Shown: positions 20,124 to 29,455 of the stretch, in pieces | Layout: every line of letters starts with the position of its first letter | Numbering within the stretch: the first letter of the stretch is position 1 | Translations under genes and position numbers: made by a program | DNA from: Acidobacteriota bacterium | Lineage (GTDB): Bacteria; Acidobacteriota; Terriglobia; Terriglobales; Acidobacteriaceae | Assembly: GCA_021779935.1 (NCBI GenBank) | Contig: JAJXZT010000001.1 | Location: 1 to 64,000, forward strand | Direction: 5' to 3' | Length of the DNA: 64,000 nt | The notes under the pieces: model-generated | What the model saw: only the letters and a program-made list of their open reading frames with translations | What the model was told of the DNA's origin: nothing | Databases searched by the model: none

Positions 20124-21980
20124 TTGTCGAGCAGCTTCCTCTCGCGACTGCAGCGAGGCCCCATTCTTTGTGATGGAGCCATGGGTACCCTGCTGTATGC
20201 CAAAGGAATTTTCATCAACCGATGCTACGACGAGCTTAACCTGTCGCAGGCTGACCTGATCCTTGGGATTCACCAGGACTACGTCAAGGCTGGGGCCGAA
20301 ATCATCGAAACCAACACGTTTGGCGCCAACTCTTTTCGGTTGGCTCGCCATGGTCTGCAGGACCGAGTTGCGGACATCAATCGCCGTGCAGTGGAGATTG
20401 CACGCCAGGCAGTTGGTTCCTCCAGTGTGTTTATCGCCGGAAGCGTGGGGCCGCTCGGAATAAGAATTGAACCTCTGGGTAAAGTAAGTCGCGACGAAGC
20501 AAGGGCGGCGTTTGCTGAACAGATCAGCGCCCTGTCGGAAGCCGGCGTGGACCTGCTCATCCTGGAAACATTCGGCTTTGTCGATGAATTGCATCAGGCG
20601 GTGCTGGCGGCGCGCGACGTGGCGCCAGCGTTGCCGATCGTGGCGCAGGTAACAATTGACGAGGACGGCGATTGCCTGGACGGTTCAGAGCCGGAGAACT
20701 TCGCCAAGCGCATTGAAGAGATGGGCGTGGATGTTCTCGGTGCAAATTGTTCCGTCGGGCCGGTGGCCATGCTCGAGACGATCGAGCGGATTCGCCAGGT
20801 CACTTCCCTGCCGCTTGCCGCGCAACCGAACGCGGGTATGCCGCGCAACGTGGAGGGACGGAACATCTATTTGTGCTCGCCGGAATACATGGCAAGCTAT
20901 GCGCGCAAATTTGTGGCCGCCGGCGTGACTCTCGTTGGCGGATGCTGCGGTACGACTCCCGATCACATCAAATCAATGAAGTCGACGCTGCGCGTTGGCG
21001 AAGCGAGAACTACTTCCTATCCGGTTGCAGCCGCCCCGGCGCTGAAAACAGTCGAGACGAAGCCGCTTGTGGAACGGTCTGCACTGGGACGGAAACTCGC
21101 AAATTCCGAGTTTATTTCGATGATCGAGGTGGTGCCGCCGCGAGGCAGCGATCCGATCAAGGAGATGAACGCGGCGCGCTACTTAAAATCGGTGGGTGTG
21201 GATGCGGTGAATATTCCCGACAGTCCGCGCGCATCGGCCCGCATGAGTAACCAGGCACTTTGTACGCTGGTGCAGCATAGCGTGGGCATTGAGACGGTGT
21301 TGCACTACACCTGCCGCGACCGTAACGTGCTCAGCATCCAGAGCGATCTGCTCGGTGCATGCGCTATCGGAATTCACAACCTGATTTGCATTACGGGTGA
21401 TCCGCCGAAGCTCGGCAATTATCCCGATGCTACGGCGGTGTTCGATGTGGATTCCATTGGGCTGGTGAATATCGTTCACAACCTGAATTCGGGTGTGGAC
21501 ATCGGCGGGAATCCGATCGGTACAGCGACCGCGTTCGTAATCGGCGTTGGCGCCAACCCCGGAAGTCCGGACCTGGACGAAGAGATTCATCGCTTCGAAT
21601 ACAAGGTTCAAGCTGGGGCGGAATACGCCGTCACGCAACCGGTGTTTGACGTGGAACTGCTGGAAGAGTTCCTGCAACGCATTGAGCATTGCCGCATACC
21701 CGTGCTGGCGGGAATCTGGCCGCTGACAAGCGTTCGCAATGCGGAATTCATGAAGAACGAACTCCGTGTTTCCGTACCGGATGCCATCATTGAACGCATG
21801 ACAAAAGCGAGCACCAGCCCGGACCATGCGCGTGCCGAGGGCGTGCACATCGCGCGCGAAATGCTCGACCGCGTGAGGCCTCTCGTGCAGGGCGTACAGG
21901 TCAGTGCGCCGCTCGGAAAATATTCCGCCGCGGTGGATGTACTGGAAGTGCTGGGCAATTCTCCACGCGCGGCACAGTAA
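20124..21980 (+). CDS. Homocysteine S-methyltransferase/methylenetetrahydrofolate reductase fusion
   Basis: A 618-residue fusion. The N-terminal domain (about 1-290) is a zinc-dependent homocysteine methyltransferase: LCDGAMGTLLY, GANCSVGP with one zinc cysteine, and GGCCGTTPDHI with the Cys pair. The C-terminal domain (about 320-610) is a MetF-like flavoprotein that reduces methylene-tetrahydrofolate (ISMIEVVPPRGSDP, TCRDRN, ITGDPPK, TQPVFD). Together they link one-carbon supply to methionine synthesis. The start is TTG with GAAGGAG 6 bases upstream and a TATAAT box at 20073-20078. It heads a probable operon with the next two genes. Confidence 0.93.
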   Translation: MSSSFLSRLQRGPILCDGAMGTLLYAKGIFINRCYDELNLSQADLILGIHQDYVKAGAEIIETNTFGANSFRLARHGLQDRVADINRRAVEIARQAVGSSSVFIAGSVGPLGIRIEPLGKVSRDEARAAFAEQISALSEAGVDLLILETFGFVDELHQAVLAARDVAPALPIVAQVTIDEDGDCLDGSEPENFAKRIEEMGVDVLGANCSVGPVAMLETIERIRQVTSLPLAAQPNAGMPRNVEGRNIYLCSPEYMASYARKFVAAGVTLVGGCCGTTPDHIKSMKSTLRVGEARTTSYPVAAAPALKTVETKPLVERSALGRKLANSEFISMIEVVPPRGSDPIKEMNAARYLKSVGVDAVNIPDSPRASARMSNQALCTLVQHSVGIETVLHYTCRDRNVLSIQSDLLGACAIGIHNLICITGDPPKLGNYPDATAVFDVDSIGLVNIVHNLNSGVDIGGNPIGTATAFVIGVGANPGSPDLDEEIHRFEYKVQAGAEYAVTQPVFDVELLEEFLQRIEHCRIPVLAGIWPLTSVRNAEFMKNELRVSVPDAIIERMTKASTSPDHARAEGVHIAREMLDRVRPLVQGVQVSAPLGKYSAAVDVLEVLGNSPRAAQ

Positions 21981-22037
21981 GCGGCCTGAAGACGGCGTGT
22001 TACGATAAATTTCTATTTTGTGAAGGAGCTCCGCAGG

Positions 22038-22844
22038 GTGCGCATCCTGTTTATTGGTGACATATTTGGACGGCCAGGCCGGACGATCGTTCGCGAACGG
22101 CTTCGCCAGATTGTGTCCGACCACCAGGTTGAACTCGTCATCGCCAATGCGGAAAACGCGGCGGGGGGATTCGGGCTGACACCGCCGATCGTCGAAGAAC
22201 TCTTCGAACTTGGCATCGACGTCCTTACAACGGGCAATCACGTGTGGGACAAACGCGACATCATCGACTACTTCAATTCCGCCAACGATGAACCTTATAG
22301 CCAAGCACGACGCGTGCTTCGCCCCGCAAATTATCCGGCGGGAACTCCGGGAGTGGGAGTTTATGAGGGAACCACGCGTGGAGGAACTCCCTACGCAGTG
22401 GTGAATCTGCAGGGGCGGGTCTTCATGGCAAACATTGAAGATCCTTTCCGCCTGGCCGACAAGATACTGGCGCAGCTCAAGGCGAAGATCATATTTGTCG
22501 ACATGCACGCCGAAGCAACGTCAGAAAAAATCGCAATGGGATGGTACCTGGATGGACGAGTGACGGCCGTCGTCGGCACGCATACCCATGTTCCCACGGC
22601 AGATGAGCGGGTCCTCCCGGGCGGCACGGCATATCAGACGGATGTCGGAATGACGGGCCCATACGATAGCGTCATCGGCGTACAGAAGGAAATGATCCTG
22701 CAACGTTTTCTGACCGGGATGCCGGCACGATTCGAAGCTGCAACGAACGATGTCCGTTTGTGCGCAGTAGTAATCGATTGCAACGCAGCCACCGGGCGGT
22801 CTCGCGCCGTACAGCGCATCATGCTTCACGAGAAGGGTCTGTAA
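22038..22844 (+). CDS. YmdB-type metallophosphoesterase
   Basis: A 268-residue metallophosphodiesterase of the TIGR00282/YmdB family, some members of which hydrolyse 2',3'-cyclic nucleotides. Metal-binding motifs are complete: IGDIFGRPGR, NAENAAGG, TTGNHVWD, and GTHTHVPTADE. The probable start is the GTG at 22038 giving the family-typical (M)RILFIGD, with AAGGAG 9 bases upstream; a GTG at 22020 would put the ribosome site inside the gene. It is 57 bp from the methyltransferase gene and 6 bp from the phosphatase gene, so a three-gene operon is likely. Confidence 0.88.
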   Translation: MRILFIGDIFGRPGRTIVRERLRQIVSDHQVELVIANAENAAGGFGLTPPIVEELFELGIDVLTTGNHVWDKRDIIDYFNSANDEPYSQARRVLRPANYPAGTPGVGVYEGTTRGGTPYAVVNLQGRVFMANIEDPFRLADKILAQLKAKIIFVDMHAEATSEKIAMGWYLDGRVTAVVGTHTHVPTADERVLPGGTAYQTDVGMTGPYDSVIGVQKEMILQRFLTGMPARFEAATNDVRLCAVVIDCNAATGRSRAVQRIMLHEKGL

Positions 22845-22850
22845 ATCCTC

Positions 22851-23549
22851 ATGGGCGCAACAGAGTCGCACACGAACGGCTTCGACTGGCGCGCCTTTGA
22901 CGCCTACCTGTTCGATATCGACGGCACACTGCTCAACTCCCGCGACAAGGTACACTACTTCGCCTTCTACCATGCCCTGCAGGACGTTTACGGAGTGCAG
23001 CGAAACATCGACGGCGTGCCAGTGCACGGCAATACCGACGTTGGTATTCTGCGCGCGGCCGCGGCGCTGGCCGGAATTGCAAATGACGAGTTCGAGCGCA
23101 AATTGCCGGAAGCGCTGGACCGGATGCGGGCTCACGTCACAGAGAACGCCCACGAACTCCACCCGGAACTCTGCCCTTCGATCCTGCGGCTGCTGAAAGA
23201 CTTGCATGGCAATGGAAAGATGATCGGCGTCACAACGGGTAACCTGGAGGCCGTCGGGTGGGCCAAGCTGCAAGCCGCCGGGATTCGCCAGTATTTCTCG
23301 CTTGGCTCGTTCAGCGATCACAATGAATTTCGTGCAGGGATATTTCGGGAAGGTGCTGCCATGGCGCGGCAAGTCACGCGTCCCGATGCGCGAGTATGCT
23401 TCCTTGGCGACACTCCAAACGACGTAAACGCGGCCCGCGAAATCGAGATGCCGCTGATTGCCGTGGCGACCGGCAAATTTTCCGTTGAGGAGCTCTCCGC
23501 GCTCGGTCCCAATCTGTGCCTTTCCTCTTGCGACATGCTCTGGCAGTAA
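22851..23549 (+). CDS. HAD-superfamily phosphatase
   Basis: A 232-residue haloacid-dehalogenase-type hydrolase. Motif I is FDIDGTLLNS (nucleophile Asp and acid/base Asp), motif II VTTGN, and motif IV LGDTPNDVNAA. The helical insert after motif I places it in the phosphoglycolate phosphatase/beta-phosphoglucomutase subgroup. The substrate is not predictable. It starts 6 bp after the YmdB-type gene and probably shares its transcript. Confidence 0.88.
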   Translation: MGATESHTNGFDWRAFDAYLFDIDGTLLNSRDKVHYFAFYHALQDVYGVQRNIDGVPVHGNTDVGILRAAAALAGIANDEFERKLPEALDRMRAHVTENAHELHPELCPSILRLLKDLHGNGKMIGVTTGNLEAVGWAKLQAAGIRQYFSLGSFSDHNEFRAGIFREGAAMARQVTRPDARVCFLGDTPNDVNAAREIEMPLIAVATGKFSVEELSALGPNLCLSSCDMLWQ

Positions 23550-23603
23550 CCCCTGCGATTCGCAGGCTCCACGACGCCAGCTTCTCCGGTAGAATCAGTG
23601 GCA

Positions 23604-25484
23604 ATGCGCTCGCCGGTCCTTATCGCGCTGCTCTTCATCCTGATGGCAGGAGTGTGGGCGCAACAGCCCGCGACTGAAGTTTCCGCGACAGCAGTACCAC
23701 CGGCGGCTGAATTTTGTTCCGATTCGGCGGACCACGTACTGCCGCCCTGCAAGCTTCCACGTAAAGACCGCGAGCAGGCACAGAAAGACTTCCACGATGG
23801 AATTGCGCTGCGGGACAAACATAAGCTCAATGAAGCCCTTGTTTACTTCAAGCGTGCCACGGAGATTTCCCCTCGCGACTACAACTACCTGACGGCTCGA
23901 GAAGTGACGCGGCAGCAGATTGTGTACGCGGACATAGAGCGCGGAAACAAAGCGCTGGAGGATAACAACAGGATCGTGGCGATGGCGTCATTCCGGGCGG
24001 CACTCGAACTCGATCCGTCCAATGAGTTCGCGCGACAACGACTGCGCGATTCCCTTCCCGAGCTGCCGAAGATTTCCACGGATTCGGACGTCAACCTCGC
24101 TCCACCGATTGTGCTGCAACCGGCGGCGGGAACCCACAGCATCCACTTTCGCGGCAACACGGCCGATCTCCTTCGCCAGCTCGCGCAGACATATGGATTG
24201 ACGGCGATCATTGACGACTCGGTCATTAGTCGCAGACAGCGGGTGGACCTTGGCGATGCAACCTGGGATGAGGCAATATCGGCAATTTCACGATTGACGC
24301 GGACGATGTGGACGCCGCTGTCTGCCAAGCAGGTGCTATTTGCAGCCGACACTGAGGCCAATCGCCGTGATTTTCAACATGCCGCCCTGCGGACTTTCTA
24401 CGTTCCCAATGCGCCAACACCGCAGACACTCAACGACCTGACGAGCGCACTGCGCATCCTTTTCGACATCCGCTATGTCACGTTGAACGGGCGCGCCGGG
24501 ACGATCACGATTCGCGCTCCGCAGGAGACGGTGGAAGCCGCGACGGAATTCATGCGCCAGCTATCGAGCGACCAGCCGCAAGTCATGCTCGACATAAAGG
24601 TTTTCGAGGTTGCGGGGACTTTTGCGAAACAACTGGGGTTGAATTATCAATCGCAGATGACGCTCTTCAATGTCCCAACCGAGGCGCAGAGTTTACTGGG
24701 AAATCAGAGTATCCAGCAGGTGATCAACCAGTTGATTGCGTCGGGAGCCATTAACCAGGCGAGCAGTTCGGCCATTGCGGCCATCGTCGCGCAAGCTTTG
24801 GGCGGACAGAGTTCCCTGCTGACACAACCATTTGCGACATTCGGTAAGGGAACCACGTTGATGGGGCTGACGATTCCGGCTGGCATGCTGAATCTCGGCG
24901 TGAACTCTTCGATGGTAAAGACTATTGATCACATTACGCTGCGGGCAACTTCCAATACGCCGGCCGTGTTGAAGATCGGCGAACGATACCCGGTCGTAAA
25001 TGCTTCGTTCGCGCCGATTTATAACACGCCCGCCATCGCGAACGTGATCAAGAACCAATCGTACCAGGCGCCATTCCCGTCTTTTAATTTTGAAGATCTT
25101 GGAATCAATATGAAGTCCACGGCACAAGTGTACCCGACGGGCTACGTCACGCTGGACATCAACTTCCAGTTGAGGGGACTTGGAGCACAGGCGGCAAACG
25201 GCGTGCCCATCATCACAAACCGCGAATACACGGGCCAGATCAGCGCACGCGACGGACAGACAGTGGTGCTGGCAGGACTGGTGACGACGAGTGAACAGAA
25301 CAGCATGCAAGGACTTCCATTGCTCGGCAAACTGCCGGTTCTCGGCAAGGCGTTCAGTTCAGAAAATAAGCAACAAAATCAAAGCGAGTTGCTGATCGTA
25401 ATGACGCCACACATCCTGAGCGAGGTTGGAAAGACAACACCCGCAATGATTCGAATACCAACCTATTCAACTTCTCCCCGATAA
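23604..25484 (+). CDS. TPR-containing secretin (GspD/PilQ family)
   Basis: A protein of about 626 residues that should form a ring channel in the outer membrane. It has a signal peptide (ending VWAQQ), TPR-like repeats around residues 45-145 (IALRDKHKLNEALVYFKRA, ALEDNNRIVAMASFRAALEL), an STN-like domain (FRGNTADLLRQLAQTYGL), one N-domain, and the secretin domain from about 320, with SLLG-type loops and the C-terminal RDGQTVVLAGL and LPLLGKLPVLGKAF motifs. ATG 23604 is chosen; a GTG two codons earlier is possible. No pilus or secretion partners adjoin it. Confidence 0.88.
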   Translation: MRSPVLIALLFILMAGVWAQQPATEVSATAVPPAAEFCSDSADHVLPPCKLPRKDREQAQKDFHDGIALRDKHKLNEALVYFKRATEISPRDYNYLTAREVTRQQIVYADIERGNKALEDNNRIVAMASFRAALELDPSNEFARQRLRDSLPELPKISTDSDVNLAPPIVLQPAAGTHSIHFRGNTADLLRQLAQTYGLTAIIDDSVISRRQRVDLGDATWDEAISAISRLTRTMWTPLSAKQVLFAADTEANRRDFQHAALRTFYVPNAPTPQTLNDLTSALRILFDIRYVTLNGRAGTITIRAPQETVEAATEFMRQLSSDQPQVMLDIKVFEVAGTFAKQLGLNYQSQMTLFNVPTEAQSLLGNQSIQQVINQLIASGAINQASSSAIAAIVAQALGGQSSLLTQPFATFGKGTTLMGLTIPAGMLNLGVNSSMVKTIDHITLRATSNTPAVLKIGERYPVVNASFAPIYNTPAIANVIKNQSYQAPFPSFNFEDLGINMKSTAQVYPTGYVTLDINFQLRGLGAQAANGVPIITNREYTGQISARDGQTVVLAGLVTTSEQNSMQGLPLLGKLPVLGKAFSSENKQQNQSELLIVMTPHILSEVGKTTPAMIRIPTYSTSPR

Positions 25485-25487
25485 AGC

Positions 25488-25513
25488 ACAAGCCCGACCG
25501 AAGCCGGGTTTGT
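25488..25513. terminator. Bidirectional terminator
   Basis: A 9-bp stem (ACAAGCCCG/CGGGTTTGT, one G-T pair) between the secretin gene and the converging DsbA-like gene. Confidence 0.65.
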
Positions 25514-25528
25514 CGAAACCTCCGCGAT

Positions 25529-26470
25529 TTACTTCTTTGCCTGATCAACCTCAAACTGCACGATCGATTTCAGCAGCGAATAGTCGGTCGCTGCGAGATT
25601 TGCAATTGGCCGTCCGTTGACGAAAAGAGTGGGTGTCCCGGTGATGTTCAGATCCTTTGCCAACTCCTCACCCTGGGTAATCCTGATGCGGGTGTCGGGA
25701 GTGGCGGCACAGGCTGCGATCTTTGCAGGATCAGAGCCCGCGATTTTGGTAAAGCTCGCCAGCTCCTGTGTAAGGTTTGCTTCGGTGACTTCGGCCTGAT
25801 GGGTGTACATGGTCTGAATGAAAGTCCAGGCGCCCTGATGGTTGGTGCGCTCAATACAGTCGAGATAACTGGCTGCCCTCAGTGCCCACGGGTGCAGAGA
25901 TTCAAGCGGAAAACTCTGGAAGATAAACTTTACATTTGGGAAATCGGCGTAAAGTTTCTCCATCGTCGGCTCGGCCTGTTTGCAGGCAGGACATTCGAGG
26001 TCGGCAAACTCGACGACGGTGATGGGAGCATTGGCTGGACCACGCGTGGCGCCGAACGCACGCTTTGCCAATGTGGCACGAAAGTCCGCAAATGGATCGG
26101 CACCGAAGGGGATCATGTCGCCGGTGATGGCATGTTGGCCATCGGGCGTTACGAAAAGGTTCATCACCTGCTGGCCCTGGGGCGTGCTCACCACGGTGCT
26201 GACGGCAGCCAGTCCGGTGCCTTCAACCCGCTTGATACTAAGGACGTGAAACACGACGTTCGGATCGTAGCCGAACATGCGCTGGAAAAACGCCATCACG
26301 GTAGCTTCTGTGGGAAGCGCCTCGGAGTGCGACTCAGCTTTGACGGCTTCGTTCCCGGTTCTCTTGGGTGGCACCTTGGTGGGACTCTTCGAATGGGTTC
26401 TGGTCTGTTGAGCTGCCGCCATCCCGACCAGCAACGCAAAAATCATTCCTGTTCGCAAGAAATTGCGCAT
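25529..26470 (-). CDS. Exported DsbA/DsbG-like thioredoxin-fold protein
   Basis: A 313-residue protein with a signal peptide (residues 1-21, ending GMAAAQ), a basic linker, an N-terminal domain of about 80 residues, and a DsbA-like domain from about 145. The redox motif is Cys160-Pro-Ala-Cys163, and the cis-proline loop is GTPTLFVNGRP. It probably forms or rearranges disulphides in exported proteins. ATG 26470 has AGGAAGGA upstream; the longer frame from 26671 has no features and would overlap the nadE stop region. It lies 37 bp after nadE on the same strand. Confidence 0.87.
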   Translation of the reverse strand: MRNFLRTGMIFALLVGMAAAQQTRTHSKSPTKVPPKRTGNEAVKAESHSEALPTEATVMAFFQRMFGYDPNVVFHVLSIKRVEGTGLAAVSTVVSTPQGQQVMNLFVTPDGQHAITGDMIPFGADPFADFRATLAKRAFGATRGPANAPITVVEFADLECPACKQAEPTMEKLYADFPNVKFIFQSFPLESLHPWALRAASYLDCIERTNHQGAWTFIQTMYTHQAEVTEANLTQELASFTKIAGSDPAKIAACAATPDTRIRITQGEELAKDLNITGTPTLFVNGRPIANLAATDYSLLKSIVQFEVDQAKK

Positions 26471-26507
26471 GCAATCCTTCCTGAAGCTAAGTGATGGAAC
26501 TGTTCTA

Positions 26508-28154
26508 CTAAACCTCGAAGCATGCCGCAATCGGGAAACGCCGTCCGACGCCAAATGCTTTCTCGGAAATTTTGATGCCTGGAGCCGCCTGCTGCCGCTT
26601 GTATTCGTTGCGGTTGACCATACGAGCCACGGAGCGCACCAGTTCAAGATCAAACCCGCGATCCCTGGCAATGTCTTCCGCGCTCTTCATTTCCTCGACG
26701 TAATCTTCAAGGATTGGATCGAGTATCTCGTACGGCGGAAGCGAATCACTGTCCTTCTGATCTGGCCGCAACTCGGCAGAAGGAGGCTTGGTCAGCGAGG
26801 ACTCAGGAATGATTTCGCGACCGGCGCGCTGATTGACGTAATAGCTGATGCGATAGACCATTGTCTTCATCACGTCAGAAATGACAGCAAGTCCGCCAAC
26901 CATGTCACCATAGAGCGTGCAGTACCCGACTCCAAGTTCCGACTTATTTCCCGTCGTCAGAACCAGCGCACCGAATTTGTTCGAGAGCGACATGAGAATC
27001 ACGCCGCGGATACGCGCCTGAATATTTTCCTCTGTGACATCTTCCCTCAATCCCTCGAAAACTTTGGCTAATCCACTACGGAAGCTATCGAATATCTCCT
27101 TGATTTGAACCACTTCAAAGCGGATACCGAGGTTCGAAGCGAGGACTTGTGCATCGTTCACAGAACCCCCGGATGAATACATGCTTGGCATGCCGACGCC
27201 GATCACGTTCTCCGCGCCGAGCGCGTCGACGGCTATAGCGGCCGTGAGTGCCGAATCGATGCCGCCGCTGAGTCCGATGATTGCTTTCCGGAAGCCGCAT
27301 TTTCGCACGTAATCGCGAGTCCCAAGAACAAGTGCGGCATAGGCTTGCGCTTCATCTCCCATGACCTGCTCGTGTATGTCTCCTGTCAGCGAGGCGGAAT
27401 CAAAGACAATCAGGTCCTCTTCGAACGATTTTGCCTGCGCAATGACACGGCCATCGGGGGCGAGCACGAGACTCGATCCGTCGAAGACCAGGCTGTCGTT
27501 TCCACCGACCTGGTTGACCATCGCGACAGGCACCTGATGCCTTCGCGCAATCGCCGCGAGCATCTCCCGGCGAAACTCCGGCTTGCCGACATAGAACGGA
27601 GAAGCCGAGATGTTCAACACGATCTGGCCGCCGGAGGAAATCAACTCTTCAACGGGATCCACACGGTAGAGGCGGCGGTTCCAGAAGGTCTTGTCGTTCC
27701 ACGCGTCTTCGCAAATCGTCAGCGCGATTTGTGCGCCTCGTTCGGCAAAGAGAGATTGCCTGGACGCTGGAGCAAAGTTCCGGGCCTCATCGAAGACGTC
27801 GTAGGTGGGCAAGAGGCGCTTCGACTGAACGAACTCCACTTTACCGTCGCGAAGAAGCGCCGCGGAGTTCATCACGGATTTTCCGGTATCGGCCTGCGCA
27901 GGGGTTACAAAACCGCATATGACGTCGATGCCACGTGTCTCACGGGCAAGTTGTTCCACGACCTCGCGGTTGTGGGCGACAAAGGATGTCTTCTCTACAA
28001 GGTCGCGCGGAGGATAGCCGCAAACTGAGAGTTCCGGAAAAAGTACAAGTTCAGCGCCAGCATCTTTTGCACGGCGAGTGAAATCAAGAATTCTGGCAGC
28101 GTTTCCGGTGAAATTGCCAACCGTCGGATTGATCTGGGCAAGCGCGATCTTCAC
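26508..28154 (-). CDS. nadE: NAD+ synthase, glutamine-hydrolysing
   Basis: A 548-residue two-domain enzyme making NAD from nicotinate adenine dinucleotide with glutamine as nitrogen donor. The N-terminal nitrilase-type amidase domain has its Glu in LFPELSVCGYPP (Glu41), Lys in VQSKRLLPTYDVF and Cys in LTICEDAW. The C-terminal synthetase domain has the ATP motif GLSGGIDSALT and the LTTGNKSELGVGY segment. The length fits the glutamine-dependent class. The start codon is GTG with a weak ribosome site. The DsbA-like gene follows on the same strand. Confidence 0.95.
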   Translation of the reverse strand: MKIALAQINPTVGNFTGNAARILDFTRRAKDAGAELVLFPELSVCGYPPRDLVEKTSFVAHNREVVEQLARETRGIDVICGFVTPAQADTGKSVMNSAALLRDGKVEFVQSKRLLPTYDVFDEARNFAPASRQSLFAERGAQIALTICEDAWNDKTFWNRRLYRVDPVEELISSGGQIVLNISASPFYVGKPEFRREMLAAIARRHQVPVAMVNQVGGNDSLVFDGSSLVLAPDGRVIAQAKSFEEDLIVFDSASLTGDIHEQVMGDEAQAYAALVLGTRDYVRKCGFRKAIIGLSGGIDSALTAAIAVDALGAENVIGVGMPSMYSSGGSVNDAQVLASNLGIRFEVVQIKEIFDSFRSGLAKVFEGLREDVTEENIQARIRGVILMSLSNKFGALVLTTGNKSELGVGYCTLYGDMVGGLAVISDVMKTMVYRISYYVNQRAGREIIPESSLTKPPSAELRPDQKDSDSLPPYEILDPILEDYVEEMKSAEDIARDRGFDLELVRSVARMVNRNEYKRQQAAPGIKISEKAFGVGRRFPIAACFEV

Positions 28155-28167
28155 GTACTTAGTGTAA

Positions 28168-28197
28168 AGCCCGTCTGCACTTCTGCACAGGCGGGCT
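28168..28197 (-). terminator. Probable terminator
   Basis: A 10-bp stem (AGCCCGTCTG/CAGGCGGGCT, one G-T pair) with a 10-base loop. On the minus strand it is followed by TTTAC, so it probably ends the gene at 28220-29341. Confidence 0.6.
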
Positions 28198-28219
28198 CAA
28201 ACTCATAATTATAAAAAGC

Positions 28220-29341
28220 TTAATGCGGCGGCATACCGGGAGGGCCATTGGGAGATGGAATCCCCGGCTGGCTGGCATCGGGAATGCCGGTGCTGGAACC
28301 AGGATTGTTGGGCGGCGCTCCGGGCGGCGGGTAGTTCTGCGGCCGAGCGGGAGTGCTGGGGGTCACGTTGATCTGCTGTTCGCCGGGGCGCAGCAATGAT
28401 GGGGCGCTCGGGTTGGAAGCATCACCGGAATCGCTCTTGGGCTGCTCCTTCTTCGCCATGGCGGAGATGGCGCCGCTCAGATCACCCACTTCGTCCTTGG
28501 TGCGCACAACTTTCTGGCCGTCGATACTCATGGTTTCGATGCGCACTACCTTGTCGCCAATGAAGCGTACAAACTGGACGCTCTGCGGCGGAGTACCGTA
28601 AATCCACTCTTCGTATTCCCTGCCCTCTTTATCAGTCTCGCGAATCTTGTTGGGCGGACGGCCAAGCGCAAACGTCACCATGTCGCGATCCATCCCGACC
28701 AGCGCCTTGTGGTCCTTCACGGCTTCCGCCAGTTTCGGCGGCAGGCTCTTCTCATAGGCCTCGGCAACGGTCGCCGACTTGAAATCAAGCACGGGAGACA
28801 GCATCTGCTTGATCTCATCCGTCGTGAGCGCCGGGACGTGGCCCTTGAAGACCAGAGCGACATAGGAGCCCCGTGCGTTCGTGTCGATGTTCATGTTGTC
28901 AGGTTGTTGACCAGTGGGAGTGACCGCAATACTGCCGGCTCCAGAGACTTGCAGCCGCTGGTACCACTTCTTCCGTTTCACGGGGCCGCCATTGATCTCA
29001 AAGATGATGCCGTTGTCCTTGAAGACGACATTCGTGATTTTGGCGCGATCGCCGGGGCGGCAGGCGGGACCATAATCCGCAGCGAGCTGGCGCACTTGCG
29101 CGTCGGTCGGAGTTACAACTCCATCCTCAATCCTGAGCCCGATCTTCCCCATCGGGAACATGCGGTGAACAAACACCTGTTCCGCCATGAAGACACGGAT
29201 GATGTTTTCGCGATCTATTTCGGTCAGCTTGGTCTCGGGTTTCTTCTCCGGCGTCTTGTCGCGTTCGTTGGCGGCAAATGACACGCCAGCCGTTACAAGG
29301 AATACCAATGCGAGCGCGATAACAATCCAACGCGGCTTCAT
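28220..29341 (-). CDS. Hypothetical secreted protein with proline-rich tail
   Basis: A 373-residue exported protein not recognised by family. Residues 1-23 are a signal peptide (ending GVSFA). A folded region of about 260 residues follows, with a segment resembling small outer-membrane lipoprotein folds (VGMDRDMVTFALGRPPNK and EYEEWIYG, reminiscent of SmpA/OmlA-type domains). The last 75 residues are rich in Pro, Gly, Ser and Asn and are probably disordered. The SmpA likeness is only by eye. The gene is preceded by a short gap and the CPBP gene ends 114 bp upstream of it. Confidence 0.65.
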   Translation of the reverse strand: MKPRWIVIALALVFLVTAGVSFAANERDKTPEKKPETKLTEIDRENIIRVFMAEQVFVHRMFPMGKIGLRIEDGVVTPTDAQVRQLAADYGPACRPGDRAKITNVVFKDNGIIFEINGGPVKRKKWYQRLQVSGAGSIAVTPTGQQPDNMNIDTNARGSYVALVFKGHVPALTTDEIKQMLSPVLDFKSATVAEAYEKSLPPKLAEAVKDHKALVGMDRDMVTFALGRPPNKIRETDKEGREYEEWIYGTPPQSVQFVRFIGDKVVRIETMSIDGQKVVRTKDEVGDLSGAISAMAKKEQPKSDSGDASNPSAPSLLRPGEQQINVTPSTPARPQNYPPPGAPPNNPGSSTGIPDASQPGIPSPNGPPGMPPH

Positions 29342-29455
29342 GGCAGCACCCCGCGGGGCACATTATATCCCCGTTTCAGTGAGTACGGATGATGTCCTAC
29401 CTGATTAGATTCCAAGTCTTGGCGAAGGGTACGTACGATTTACCACAGGTGCTCC

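Noticed and set aside
21183-22508. A 441-codon minus-strand frame opposite the methyltransferase fusion and YmdB-type gene
   Set aside because: Both plus-strand genes have complete family motifs; this frame has none.
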